Positions 1-11,613 of a DNA stretch of 64,000 nt are shown in pieces. The notes beneath the pieces are model-generated. The model had not been told where the DNA came from. It searched no databases and saw nothing but the letters and a program-made list of their open reading frames with translations. Numbering within the stretch: position 1 is the first letter of the stretch; each line of letters starts with the position of its first letter. The DNA is from Phoronis australis (lineage: Eukaryota; Phoronida; Phoronidae): positions 1-64,000 of the forward strand of contig NMRA01000747.1 of NCBI GenBank assembly GCA_002633005.1. The letters run 5' to 3'. The translations under genes and the position numbers were made by a program.

Positions 1-3000
1 TATAACGTGAATCTGTTACGTTGTTATACAGTCTAATATGAAGTTTTGGTTAACCTGGAGTCAAAATTTAATGACTAAGTGGTTCTAATTTTCCTTCAGA
101 AAAGTTACTCTTCTTCAAAGGAAAGGAATGTGACTACGGTAATACACATTAATTTTAAATTTAAAATCTGCGTGACACAATCAGGGGTGCATTCAATAAT
201 GCAAGTCACGAACTCTCTAGTGACATAAACTCACGCAACTGTCTTGTGAACCATTAAGGATATCCTATTTAGGCCAATGCCATCTCATCATACAAGATAC
301 TAAGCATTACTGAGAGAGCCACAAGTCACAGTCATGTGACCAGATGCTGTGGTTGTCACATGACCACAAATTCCAAGCTTCCTCAGTCATTTCATTTCCA
401 CATTTCACTATTGTTAACACCAATTTATGGTTGTAAACCATGGTCAACCACTATTTATCTTTACTAAAATATAAACACATGGCCATAGGTCCAAAGTATA
501 ACAAAAACAAGACAGTACATTGTGGGTGCGTTACAGACTGGGTAGTAAATTGTAATGCTTGAGAGCACGGTGGACGAATTTTTGAAGCAGGGTATCCGGA
601 GTTCTCATAAGAGATTCAAATTTCGATGTTGTAAGAGAATGACAAAGACAATCGGTTACTTAACCTGAAGGTCTTGGTATGCACTGCAAACTATCACATA
701 TTCCAAAGTACATAACTTACAACCTAGTTTCATACGGAATATTTGTGTGGCGACCGCTTTCCACTAGTAATTACGAATGAGTTGAGGATCGCAATCGAAT
801 CAGAGACCAGAAAAAAACACGTGGGATACTAAATATTTCTAAATAATTTTCTAAACAATACTAATGTTTTAAACCTCATTAGTAAGACAGTTTTGCGTTA
901 CATTCGATATCAGATTGCTAGCCTTGCAAATAACAGTCACTGACACTCTGGGAAAAAACTTTCAAGAAATACGCTTGGTTCACCACACCCTGATTAATCC
1001 ATACATCTGAAAAACCAAAACTTGCCCAATTATAAGAAGATCTTCCGATCAGGTGTGACTGAAAAAGCATACCATATGCTGCCTTTACCCACGCTAAGTC
1101 GGCATCCAAAGTATTTTGAACCAATATTTTATACAGGAAACATAATATTTAGTAAACAATGAGAGTCGACCACATTCTCTCATAACTGCAGAGTTAGAAC
1201 AGCAACTGCCTATTCCTAAAGTACGTTTACAAAACTTGATATGTACATTTTCCAATGGTTCATATTCCTTGAAGCCCCATATCTCAGCGCCCTAACACAA
1301 AGAGGGATAAACCCTTTTATCAAACAGGTGAAAAGCTACTGACGTAGGTAGATCACAACATGTTCGCCTTAATTTACAAATTGCAGAGGCAGCTTTATTT
1401 GCTTGATAAGATAACGATTTTCAACTAAATGCAATGTATATGATTAAAGATATATACCATAGTTATCCCAAACAATTCTTTTGAGAAATTGCGGCATTAC
1501 TATCTTTCGTCAGCTTTGAGACTCAGTTGTAATGAACAGACGGCATTTCTAAAAGGACAGTTATTCAAAACTTTCTGTATCCACTTAAACCTTCTAGGAA
1601 ATTGAAGTACTTGGGAGAATTGAAACAAAAAGTCAAGTTATCAGTGAACTTCAGCACAACCCATTACACGACTTTCGCTGATAAGGGCAACAATACTCAA
1701 CATTAAGATTTGCGAATAATTTATACAATTAGATTTAGGTGCATGTCCACAGACAGATAAAACATTCATCAAGTCAATTCCACAAACACGTTTATGGGCT
1801 CATCCATCCCTTTAAATTTAGCACACAGTGCACATTATGTAAATTGGCCTTCTATGGATGTGCCAATTTTAAATGGCTGAAATACTGGTGACTGTTTCAG
1901 AGTTCTAAAACTGAGCTTTCTCATTACATGAATTTCACAACACACACATGGTCACATGAATTTGAAATTTACAGACATAACTTAAATGGCAAATTTCCAA
2001 AAAAATCTTAATACTGGAAGAACTCACAAAAACATCTAAGATTTCAGCTAATCTGGGTTAGTTGGCATTCATGGTCCTACGTGGTGGCCTTAAACACAGG
2101 GACAATTTCCAATTTGACATTTTCCACTGTTTTCTGTCCATCCTTCAACAAGAGAGGAGAAGAACAACTAAATGGTGAACCAACTAACTTATGGTGACCC
2201 TCAAATTCAATTTAATTTAGCACAGTATGGTTGAAAAAAGAAATTGTTTTGCCAAATGTCTTCACAAAAATAAAACATAAGAAAATTTTAGCCAATTACC
2301 AGCAGGACTTATACTGCGTGGACGTCAAAAAACAACTGGGAAAGTTTCCTGTATTTACTGCGAAGTAATCAGCCTTTGAAAACTTGGAATTTAGACAATT
2401 ATGTGAATGTTCAGTTTTGAAGCAGAAACTCGCTGTTCAGTTCACGTGTACACAGACAGGGCGCTTTGGATGACTTCCAATTACCAGCTGCTTAAAATGG
2501 GGAATGGATTTATAACCCAACATGTCGGGAATTATGTTGATTGAAAAAATCGTTTTTGGTATTAAACCGATAGATGTGGCAGCTTCCATCACGAAACTCT
2601 CAGGTCTACAAAGCTGACCCCAGTTCTCAGGCGAGTTGGTTATCTCGGTCACCCTTAAGTCACATGCCTGTACTGGGCTCACCCAGTCACCCAGATAGAT
2701 AACATACCTAGAGTTGTAACAATGTAAACTTGTCACTAATCTGTGGTGCCTGCACATGCAGTTTATATACAGTATGGTATATACACTAAATAGCCAAGCC
2801 AGGAGAAGAAATTATTAGCAATCTGCTGTCCGGTATGAAGGATAAAGCTAATATAGTGAGTGAATGCCTTTATTACGGGTACTAGAAAATTTTAATTTCC
2901 AAGTACCCATAATAAATATGATTATCATATTTACAGGTGATATCAGTATACCTGTAAACTCCATTGCATACAGAGAATTATTCCACACATGTTCCCTTCT

Positions 3001-3330
3001 TTGCTTATTGCATGGTCATATACCTAATAGGATTCACGGTCGCAAAATCTGCACCGATGCAGCCATGCCATTTACAAACTTATACCTTTCAAATGCTGCA
3101 AAGCCTTAAATAAATAATGTACCTAGTGACGTGTTACACAATGGCAGCTATGAACTGAAGGTGACATTGTATTTTATTAGTCATATTTCCGTGCCCCAGA
3201 TGATAGATATAAGGTACACAGCAAAGTAGCGCTATTTCTAACAAATCCTGTGAAAACCAATGGAGTTTCTGGAGCGTTCCTACAGATTAACTAGTAAATA
3301 TATAAATAAAGAGAACATCCCAGGAACACT

Positions 3331-3478
3331 GGTAAAAGTGGAGTAAACGGGTCCCTCTTCAAAATGGCTGCAGAGAACCAGTTATCACTGAATAGCGGCA
3401 CCATCCGCTGTTCAGCGAAACTAGTTCCCGGTTAGCCATTTTGAAGACTCCGGGAGACTCATATACTCCATTTTCACC
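3331..3478. repeat. Fold-back (inverted repeat) element
   Basis: An imperfect palindrome with arms of about 70 bp. The left arm begins GGTAAAAGTGGAGT and contains CTTCAAAATGGCT; the right arm contains the reverse complements AGCCATTTTGAAG and ACTCCATTTTCACC. The centre is at about 3402. Typical of a non-autonomous fold-back transposon remnant. Confidence 0.65.
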
Positions 3479-3825
3479 GGAACATTTTACTAGCAACACC
3501 TGCGCCATATTACAAATCTTTCATGCATGTTGTTGGTTTGTTCACATATAGATAAGACCTGTTATGTAAATGGTTCTGGTTGAGCATCTCAGCAGGTGGT
3601 GTCACCAACACTGAACTGGTGACCCCTACATTAGTTAAGTAACTACTTGTCATATATTCACTGATAACTGCAAGCTGCAAGGACAGACCAAGGATTTAGG
3701 TCGGTCGGTCACTGCAACTGATACTCATTCCTTAGATACCGTTACCTAACAGGGAACTTAGTGGACAACCAGAGGGGTCAAAAACAAGTACAGTTAGTAA
3801 CAAAGGCCAGATTTTTAGATTTCAA

Positions 3826-4090
3826 CCAATTCATGAAATGACCGTAAACCGCAGTGATTTGGACTACCTTCATAAAGTGAAATTGGTCTAAAATTGTTCC
3901 TTAGTCAAATTAGAGGTGATTTTTGAGCTTGAAGAGAAATGACATTTCTTGCCATAAGAGAAGCCTTTTTCAAAATGGATTGTCATGGCGTGGAGAGACA
4001 TCTTGCCCTGAGCATGATCTTGGACAATAATGAATGCTCACTTTTATAGCAGCAAGTAGTCTAAATCAAAATTTTGCAAACCAAACACAT
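3826..4090. repeat. MITE-B family member (diverged)
   Basis: Contains TTGTTCCTTAGTCAAATTAG followed by GGTGATTT, and ends with TCTAAATCAAAA. The same core occurs at 36749-37047 and 62400-62711, which have clear inverted ends. The boundaries here are approximate. Confidence 0.45.
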
Positions 4091-4454
4091 AGCACTGGTT
4101 TTGAGTCAACTGTTTTAAGCCTGATTTACATGATGGTATTTCACCAGAGTGTATATTTACTTATGGTTTGTATTTTTGCCAACACCGGATGAAAAGCTTC
4201 ACTTGGGGGGAGAGTATAATTACACCACCTCCAAAGGTCGTGTAAACGTAAATTTTCTCACATGCAAATATGCACCTGGTGTATGTGAACATGATTCAAA
4301 TTTACGCATGGGAGTAAAAGCAAGATCACTCCGCCAAAAGTGCCATTATGAAATTATTTCTGTGATCGCATTTCTTCTTAAAGCAACACCACTTCCTTAC
4401 CATCCATAAGATCCTCTGGTGTCATGTGTGTTTTAGTATGTTCTTTATCAAAAC

Positions 4455-4495
<41 letters not shown>

Positions 4496-4560
4496 TGCTG
4501 CTACTGCTACTAGTGCTGCTGCTGCTGCTGCTGCTGCTGCAGCTGCTGCTGCGGTGGCAG
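4455..4560. repeat. (CTG)n / (CAG)n trinucleotide repeat
   Basis: An interrupted CTG tract of about 35 triplets in two blocks, with TTG, CTA and GTG interruptions. It gives a poly-leucine open frame that is not a gene. It lies in PNPLA2-like intron 3. Confidence 0.9.
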
Positions 4561-6044
4561 CAGCTACTGCCACTGAGTGAAACTTTCACTGACGACTTTT
4601 GTGTGCCTCGGTTTCACCATCTTTAAGATGTGCAACATGCATACTAATAACTTCATCCAACAAATCATAATCAAATCAGCTGTTTGGTTCAGTTTGCAAA
4701 CAAAATTTTTGTTCACTTTGATTGAACATTGAATTTACAAAACCCAGTGCATCATGAACGCAACTGAGACATGCCATGGATTTACGTACATCACTAATGA
4801 TATAACCAGTATCAATAATCACACATCAAAAATAATCGAATACTGGAATCATGTTGTTGAAACAAAAACTTCAAACAATATTTCAGACTCGATCATCAAT
4901 ACGCGAATTTCACCGATATCACCGCCGATTCGAGGAAATCCTGAATTTATCATTCGAGATAATTGCCTTTTGGTAATTTTGTAGAGCATGAGAACAAGAC
5001 AACACTTGTCTTTGTAACTCCCCAAGATTACCAACACTGTAATTACAAAATCCTGCACACAATCATTACGACTTGGAAGTTGGCTCCAACGGTGGATTGT
5101 TTTATTTGACCGTAACACGTTCGAGGAATACTTGTCAAAATGAGTAGACCTTACAGAAGGGCATCTGCCATTTGACAATTTTCAAGCCACCCTTAGTATT
5201 TGAAATTTTCAATATAATGGCATTTTTCCACAACTCTATCGATGCAATTTCTTAGTAAATCCACTCTTTTTGTCGTTTACGATGATCCTTTGGTGATCAA
5301 TACCTGAGGCTCAGAGCTGCCCAGGTTCAAGGCAATTGTTCTAGAAGAATCTCCTCTCCACTCACAAATGTTGCTCGAGTCAACTTCGCCACAAAATATA
5401 TAGAAAACTGAGCGCATAATTATATTGCTTTTCTTTCCCCCCACAAAAACGCAACATAAATTTGCACCTCCACCCGGGTAATGTTATGTTCTCCAACCAG
5501 GTGTAGATCTGCGTGTGGTAAATATTTACGTTCGGGTGTAAAAGTGCTACATTTAAACAGAGCTTTCCTGTGAAGGGGCACTTTTCATTTCCTTTAACAG
5601 TTTCCTTTTAACTATCCATTCCATTTTAGCCCCTATAATGTTAAAATCTCACCAAGTGAAATTCAATGTTCTTTCATGAACGATATTCAACATTGAACTA
5701 GTGCTTTACAAATAATGTATGTTTTGTACTGTAGATTCCAACAATGTTGAAAATCAAAAAAGGGAAATTTTGACAATTATTTTTTTACCAAAATCGGCAA
5801 GATTTTACACAAATTGTTAATACCTAGCTAAACAATGTTTTTGTTTCTGAGGAAATTACTAACTGAATGTTACAAGAACCAGTTTCGGGTCAAATTCCTT
5901 CAACAGGATTAAGGCCAAAAAGCATATTTGGCTCTGGTTTGTAAGCGTTTGTTTGGAAAACTGCGGGGTGATGTAGGATTTTTTCAAAAACAAGAATTTT
6001 CCCAGCATCAGTTCAAGCAATGCGAAAATGCTTTTTCTTACCGA

Positions 6045-6431
6045 GCTATGACTGTGAGCATACCAAGGTCAACAAGAAGTAACTGCCTAGATACAGAACC
6101 AAAGGTGGCCATGTGACGTGGAGTCCCCGCCAGTACCCCCGATGAAGGGCCCACGATGGGCCTGAAAGCTAGGTTCCAGGCTGCCATGAGTCTTTATTTC
6201 AGTACAAAATGCATTCGTCGGGCTTTTAAAAAAATTAANGCTGTGATGGTGCGCATACCAAGGTCAACCAGAAGTGACTGCCTATACAGAACCAAAGGTG
6301 GCCATGTGACACGGAGTCCCCGCCAGTACCCCCGATGAAGGGCCCACGATGGGCCTGAAAGCTAGGTTCCAGGCTGCCATGAGTCTTTATTTCAGTACAA
6401 AATGCATTCGTCGGGCTTTTAAAAAAATTAA
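6045..6431. repeat. About 193-bp direct duplication around N 6239 (probable allelic overlap)
   Basis: Positions 6045-6238 and 6240-6431 are near-identical with a few differences. The single N sits exactly between them: the left copy ends AAAAAAATTAA at the N and the right copy ends with the same bases at 6431. This fits two overlapping contigs joined without merging. Confidence 0.8.
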
Positions 6432-6583
6432 ATGGTTTGCAAAATGATGTGGGCATGTGCATTTCAAAGCAGTAATGTGCAGCCTCACAAAATGATGCGA
6501 GTGCCAACCAGAACCACGTGTGATTTTTTTGACCTTCGCATCCTTTTCATGTGACAAGGTCAAAATGCGTTATTTTCACTTAC

Positions 6584-6649
6584 CACGCCTTTGTAGGTTG
6601 GAGGTATCAAGCCTGACCAGAGGGGGATGTAGGCACTGCACAGCAAAGC
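6584..6649 (-). CDS. PNPLA2-like: PNPLA2-like coding exon 3 (22 codons)
   Basis: 66 bp in phase 0, with acceptor TATGTTCCAG and donor GTG|GTAAGT. It encodes [19 protein letters not shown], which aligns with the family segment CSGFIPVYCGLIPPSLQGV. Too short to show up as a long open frame; found by protein homology and splice sites. Starts 153 bp right of the end of the duplicated block 6045-6431. Confidence 0.92.
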
Positions 6650-9600
6650 CTGGAACATATATATACAACAAACTCAGAGGAACAACATAGTCCACTGACT
6701 AGGTCCGCATATTCTCACAAGAGCGCCAGGGGTTTGTTTCATGTAAGTGAATTAAAATGCAAGACAGAAATCAGGGTACACTTCAATGATCGTTTTGCAG
6801 CAAGACAAACCTTGCCAAAATCACATGCTCTCATTGAAAATACAAGATTATATTGCAAGATCTCGTTTTCCTAGAAAGACGTTAGCACAGGCCTTTATCT
6901 AGCACACCCCTAGAACTAATCTGGATGCCCTGACAAGGATGCCCAATCTATCATTTGGACACCCACTATCAATAAGAATTTCACCAGTTTGAACACACAC
7001 ACATTGTAAGATCACTTGGGCTCTGAGTTAATGAAACTGATAGTTCAAGTGTGAATCAATACATCAGTATGGAACACCATGGGGACTTTACTGGAAATAC
7101 ACACTTACAAAGATTCTGCATTTTGAGAATCAGGTTTCTCTTCAGCGTAATGAGCATCAAACTGGTTTTCAAAATCCTGGACACCTGTACATGACTATGG
7201 TCCAGTATTCCTCTACGACTAAGTTTGCACATGTGCAGTACATGCTCATCTCCGAACGGAAATTGGAGGATACGAAAATACGTGAGGTATTCCTCCTGCA
7301 CTCATGCAACACAATGTACTTTACACTGATGTTGAAAATCAACATCTTTAAACTACAATATCCTGGAGTTAGATTTAGGGGAAGATGCACTCAATGAATT
7401 GCACTCTTTCCGTATTTAATTGTGAAACGTTAGTAATGTCTCACTCTTCAGATCATGAAGCAATAATTTTCCTCTCAATTTTAACTTGTCATAAAAATTC
7501 TCCAGTTAGGGGCCCAATAAGACGAGCGAAATTGTGGAATTTAAGACTGTCACATTTCCCAATAAAAATGACTTGTAAGAAATTTTTACTTTATAGTTAG
7601 GATGGTTGCCATAGTACAGCTGTCAACACAAAACATTTGACAAATTTTACGCAGCTGCAAATGTACAAAAAAATCTGACCAACCTCAGACAAATACAATT
7701 GGCAAACATGTCCTTCTTCATAATTCAAAGGCTTTATTTTCAAAAATTGCCTGATGGTAGGTACGAAAAAAGGCTTAATAATTTACATAGTGCTGCATAA
7801 CTAATGACAAAATGTGAAGACTAAATTTCGCTTGTTTGCCATATTGTGTCCTAAATGGGCAATATTTTGCAGTTACAATCTCTATAGAAATAGGAAAACA
7901 CTTAAACAATTTTAGTAATTACTTTGTTCAAAACTGGTGAATTCATACTACATGCTGACAACATTCTTCAAAGGTTCAAAAACATACCTGTATTAGATCC
8001 TCTTTGGTGTCATATTGTGACACCACTACATTCTGTTTGTCCCAAACCCTCGTCATGGATATGTGCAGTCGGCCATTGCATAGTTCGTGAGCATTTTCCG
8101 GCAAGATATCTTCCAATCCGTCCTTCAGGATTTTCATTATGTTGAAACTAGGGTGAAATGGCCCGAGGGTTCTGGATCGTGCTTTTGTGGCAACACGCAA
8201 GACATAGCTGGTGCATTGCCCTGAAGGAAAAGAACTAGTGTTAAGACCTAGACATTATTTGAATATTTCAGTACAACTTTAATATAAGCCGTTATAAATA
8301 CAGCTCATGTGAACTTAGGGTTATGGTCCCTTTAGTTTGGCCATGTTCTGAGAACCAGTCCTCCTAAATAACAGTCATGTGTCTCTTCTTCAATCTAAAC
8401 TGCTTCCCTCAATTCCAGGGAACCCTAGAAAATTTCAATTCTGGCCAATTTCGAAAACTTGTATCTCTGAAATGGCTGTGCGGATTCAGATGAGGGACTA
8501 TAAAAAATAGAACTTGTATGAATTTTGTTTAAAAAATCTTTAATGTCGAACTTCCAGTCTAATTCCTTATATCAGTGATTGATTGGCCAAATTAGACTTT
8601 AGAAACACTACATATAGCGAAGATGTGAATATGAAGTAGGTTGAAAAATACGAACTGTTAAGAACAAGTTTTCTGCCGAAAATGATCCGTCGCAAATCAC
8701 TGAACCTTGTACAGTAAGTATTGTGACATGGTGTTGGGGAATAACACTACATGATGCAGGCTATGTGAGCCTGCGAGTTACATCATTTGTGCAAAGGTCA
8801 CCTATTTGCAGAATTTTTCACATTTACAAATTGTCAACGACGACAACTGCCAAGGATATTCCTGGACTGCGCTTTTGCGCCATTAATTAGCACATAAAAA
8901 GGCACACTTTTTATCATCAGGTGCGCCCAAAGGGCAGACGTTCAAACCTGGGGTCCGTTCCAAGAAACCGACTTAAGTTCATTTTTGACTTAAGTCTAAG
9001 ATTTGTCTTAACTTCCAATCTTTGAAACTTGCACACATCAGGTAAGTTCGTCAAAATTAAGACCAAACTTACGTCAAACATTTAAATCAAGCTTAAGATC
9101 ACTTTCTTGCAATGATTTTGAAACAAATTTATTAACTTTTATTTTGAAATTTAGTGAAATCTAAGAATTGTCTTAGCTAAGTCAGTTTTGTTGGAACGGG
9201 CTCCTGGTCAGGAATATTACTGTGAACATGACATGACTGTTCTTGTTTCGACTGTCTTTAGCTTGAGGGTTTGTTTCATATGTCACCCCTTTCATTACAC
9301 TACTATGTCTAGTGAGCACAACTTTTTGAAAAGACACACTTTTTATCATCAGATGCGTCCAAAGGTCACAAGTTCAAACCTGCACTTTTTTACCAGGGCT
9401 TTGGTTAAAATACCATTGTCGATTAGTTCTTGCTATACATTAGCATAGTTAGGAGCATGCAAATATGTCTTTAAAGCTGCGTAAAACCAAAATGTACAGT
9501 AACTTAGAAAACTGTAAGAGAATTTACAAAATTTTGTCTTAAACATTGGTATATCATATGAAAATTGTTTTGCTACGGATGCGCCTTTCCTTTTAGCTAA

Positions 9601-11115
9601 ATTTTCCTAAAAAACATGGTCACATGAGCTTATTAATGACAGACTGGTATAAATTTGCCAGTTCACTTCTACAGAATTTCTGCCTCCAGAAAATATATGC
9701 TTTTGCCAAGCTCAATTCTATCGTTTTGTAGATATGTGGCTAAATTTACAGATTAGTCAATAAGACGTTTTTATACAAGAAACAATTGTCACAGCGTGAC
9801 ATTTGCAAAATGGCTCCGCAGATGTTACTCACACAAAGACTGCTTGCATACAGCGAAAGCCTAAAACTTGTGGAAGACCAGCGGATCACCCCTATACATA
9901 TGCTATCTCGCAAGCGCAACAGAGATGGTCCCTTCTACCTTGTCCCAGTTTTTGTCTTAAGATGTGTAATTGAGACTGGAGCAACTGATCGAGTGCAAAT
10001 TGCTCTACCTCTCAAACCAATGTTAAATTGACCGCAACGATATCAGCTTGCTCTTGTCAGTTGTGTATTTGCACGTACTTGTGCCCGATCAGCTGTTCCA
10101 AGTCAGCTGCTGTGTTAACTGCACCTCGGACAAATGAGGCTCACGGTCCTATCTAGGACTAATAAGTGATAGATCGAAAGCAGATTTGATGTTGTTAAGA
10201 TGTATACACATGTCTTGTCTGATAAATTTTCTATTTCATTCCACAATTTGTATTTATTTTGTTATATAATTTCCCATTTCTCAACAAAATTCTATAAGAA
10301 CAGGAAAATGTTAACTTCAGCTATATTTAATCAATTTTTATAAAAACCGACCTCAGGGCCAACAAGACCGCACCTGTTTCAACTTGTGAAAAAGAGAAAC
10401 TTAAGCAACACCATTGCCACCAGTGACCACAGAGGGGGGGGCGAAATGTAAATTTGTCTTAACCATTCATCCCAACATGGGTTTGATAAAAATCTATCAG
10501 GCAAAATTTACAAATCAGTCATGGCAAACTATAGCTCACTCGGCATCGATTCTCTTTCTCATTTCACAATCTCATAACACCACTACTTGAACTAAGTATN
10601 GTCTGTATGCTGGCACTGAGTTTCACTGTGGACGACCTAACAACATGACATTTATTAAGTCTAAAGAAATCACAAAATTCCATAACATAAACAATAAAAA
10701 GTACAGAGGGAAAGGCTTTGAACAAAAACAGAACGGAAACAATCCATTTGGACGTTTGCCAACCCCATCCCCATGACCTACCCGAACATCACGAGAGAAG
10801 ACAAAGTCCTTAGAAGGCGAAGAACGAGAAATGGCAGCAGGCAAAAGCTTACTAATACATGAATTCATTCAGCGACAGACGTGTATGGTCCTAAATCTGT
10901 CCATATACCAAACTCTTACCTAAACAAACGTCTGTTATTAGACAACATGCCGCGATTGCGCCCGCACTAGCTCCAGAAATACGCCCGACCGTCAGGTGAG
11001 GGGCATATTCTTTGATGCAGCTGGCGACTCCTACATGGTAAATTCCAAGAAAGCCACACCCGGCAAACGAAAAGTTCAGAGAAGAGTTAGCCATATGCCC
11101 AGCATTCTCTCGCAT
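6584..11115 (-). CDS. PNPLA2-like: Patatin-like phospholipase, PNPLA2/ATGL group (5' three coding exons; gene runs off the left edge)
   Basis: Lipase of the patatin family. Vertebrate PNPLA2 (ATGL) releases the first fatty acid from triacylglycerol on lipid droplets; PNPLA3 is its close paralogue. Coding exons on the minus strand are 11115-10920, 8220-7988 and 6649-6584, joined by GT/AG introns with matching phases (1, 0). Exon 1 holds the oxyanion-hole segment [17 protein letters not shown] and the nucleophile elbow GASAG (Gly48-Ser50-Gly52 counted from the first Met). Exon 2 encodes LGPFHPSFN and ISLTRV; exon 3 encodes [14 protein letters not shown]. All three are typical of PNPLA2/3 in the same order. 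The exon with the catalytic Asp (DGG) is not found at 1-6583 and should lie to the left. A stop codon sits 12 nt upstream in frame of the first Met; the Met seven residues further on (11094) is also a possible start. PNPLA2 versus PNPLA3/5 cannot be decided; it may be the single ancestor of that clade. Confidence 0.93.
6650..7987 (-). other. PNPLA2-like intron 2
   Basis: 1.34 kb between coding exons 3 and 2. The open frames on both strands at 7056-7600 lack splice context and recognisable similarity. Nothing else seen. Confidence 0.7.
7988..8220 (-). CDS. PNPLA2-like: PNPLA2-like coding exon 2
   Basis: 233 bp: two bases completing a Gly codon, then 77 codons. The acceptor is TTTTCCTTCAG and the donor CAG|GTATGT. 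It encodes [14 protein letters not shown], then [10 protein letters not shown] and KEDLIQ, matching the same stretch of PNPLA2/PNPLA3. Confidence 0.94.
8221..10919 (-). other. PNPLA2-like intron 1
   Basis: 2.7 kb. It holds a MITE-A copy (8951-9204), flanked by two related stretches at about 8895-8950 and 9328-9388 that share ACTTTTTATCATCA and TTCAAACCTG. An assembly N lies at 10600. No further exon was recognised. Confidence 0.65.
8951..9204. mobile_element. MITE-A copy 1 (terminal inverted repeats)
   Basis: Starts GGGTCCGTTCCAAGAAACC and ends TTGGAACGGGCTCC; the ends are inverted repeats of about 28 bp around ACTTAAG/CTAAGTCAG. There is no coding capacity. Copies at 14846-15103, 56997-57238 and 60296-60543 share the ends and interior. 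Confidence 0.75.
10920..11115 (-). CDS. PNPLA2-like: PNPLA2-like coding exon 1
   Basis: 196 bp: 65 codons plus one base. It ends at a good donor (TTAG|GTAAGA). It carries the glycine-rich oxyanion loop and the GASAG nucleophile motif. The spacer between FAGCGFLG and GASAG is two residues shorter than I recall for human PNPLA2. Confidence 0.93.
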
Positions 11116-11585
11116 TACATGGTGACCTCAAGTCATGGGGATGGCTGATCGTGAACTGACCTGAACGTCCTGAACCGTGTGTATTTACATTCACAAACGT
11201 CACCACACAATAAGAGAATATGTCAATCCATAAGGGGATATACGATTGGTCTATAAATTTCACCACATTCCTAATCCGACCAATTACATAGTCGAAAAGA
11301 CAAACCTCCGCCAAAAAAAAACCCGGATGTAGTCCCTGAAGTCAGTTCATTCTTACAAGTGTGAGCAAGCTCATTGGGTGGAAATGCACCAGTTACCAGG
11401 TTTTGGAGTCAACCTTAGCAAGCCGATTTTAATTCACACTACTTGCAACTGTATTTTTCAAATACCTTAACTAAAATCACTTTTCGCTGTATGGAGCGGG
11501 ATCCCAGAGGTTTTTTGGGCATTTTCTTTGATACCACATTGTGCGCGGGCAAGGCTTGGAAATATGATGATCAATGGCAGGTGGT

Positions 11586-11613
11586 CGGGGGGGGGGGGGG
11601 GGGNNNNGGGGGG
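11586..11613. other. Poly-G tract interrupted by 4 Ns
   Basis: A run of G on both sides of N 11604-11607, most likely a homopolymer that could not be sequenced through. Confidence 0.85.

Larger units (their letters stand above)
1..6583 (-). other. PNPLA2-like intron 3 (partial)
   Basis: I found no exon in this stretch; the expected DGG-containing exon is not seen on the minus strand. It contains a fold-back element (3331-3478), a MITE-B member (about 3826-4090), a CTG microsatellite (4455-4560) and the small allelic duplication at N 6239. The rest is AT-rich non-coding DNA. Confidence 0.6.

Noticed and set aside
918-1124. 68-codon minus-strand frame
   Set aside because: No recognisable similarity to the lipase or any family; splice sites not convincing.
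2437-2757. 106-codon minus-strand frame, possible missing lipase exon
   Set aside because: No DGG motif, no similarity to PNPLA2 C-terminal parts, no convincing splice sites.
4426-4626. Poly-leucine open reading frame
   Set aside because: Produced entirely by the CTG repeat; no splice context or similarity.
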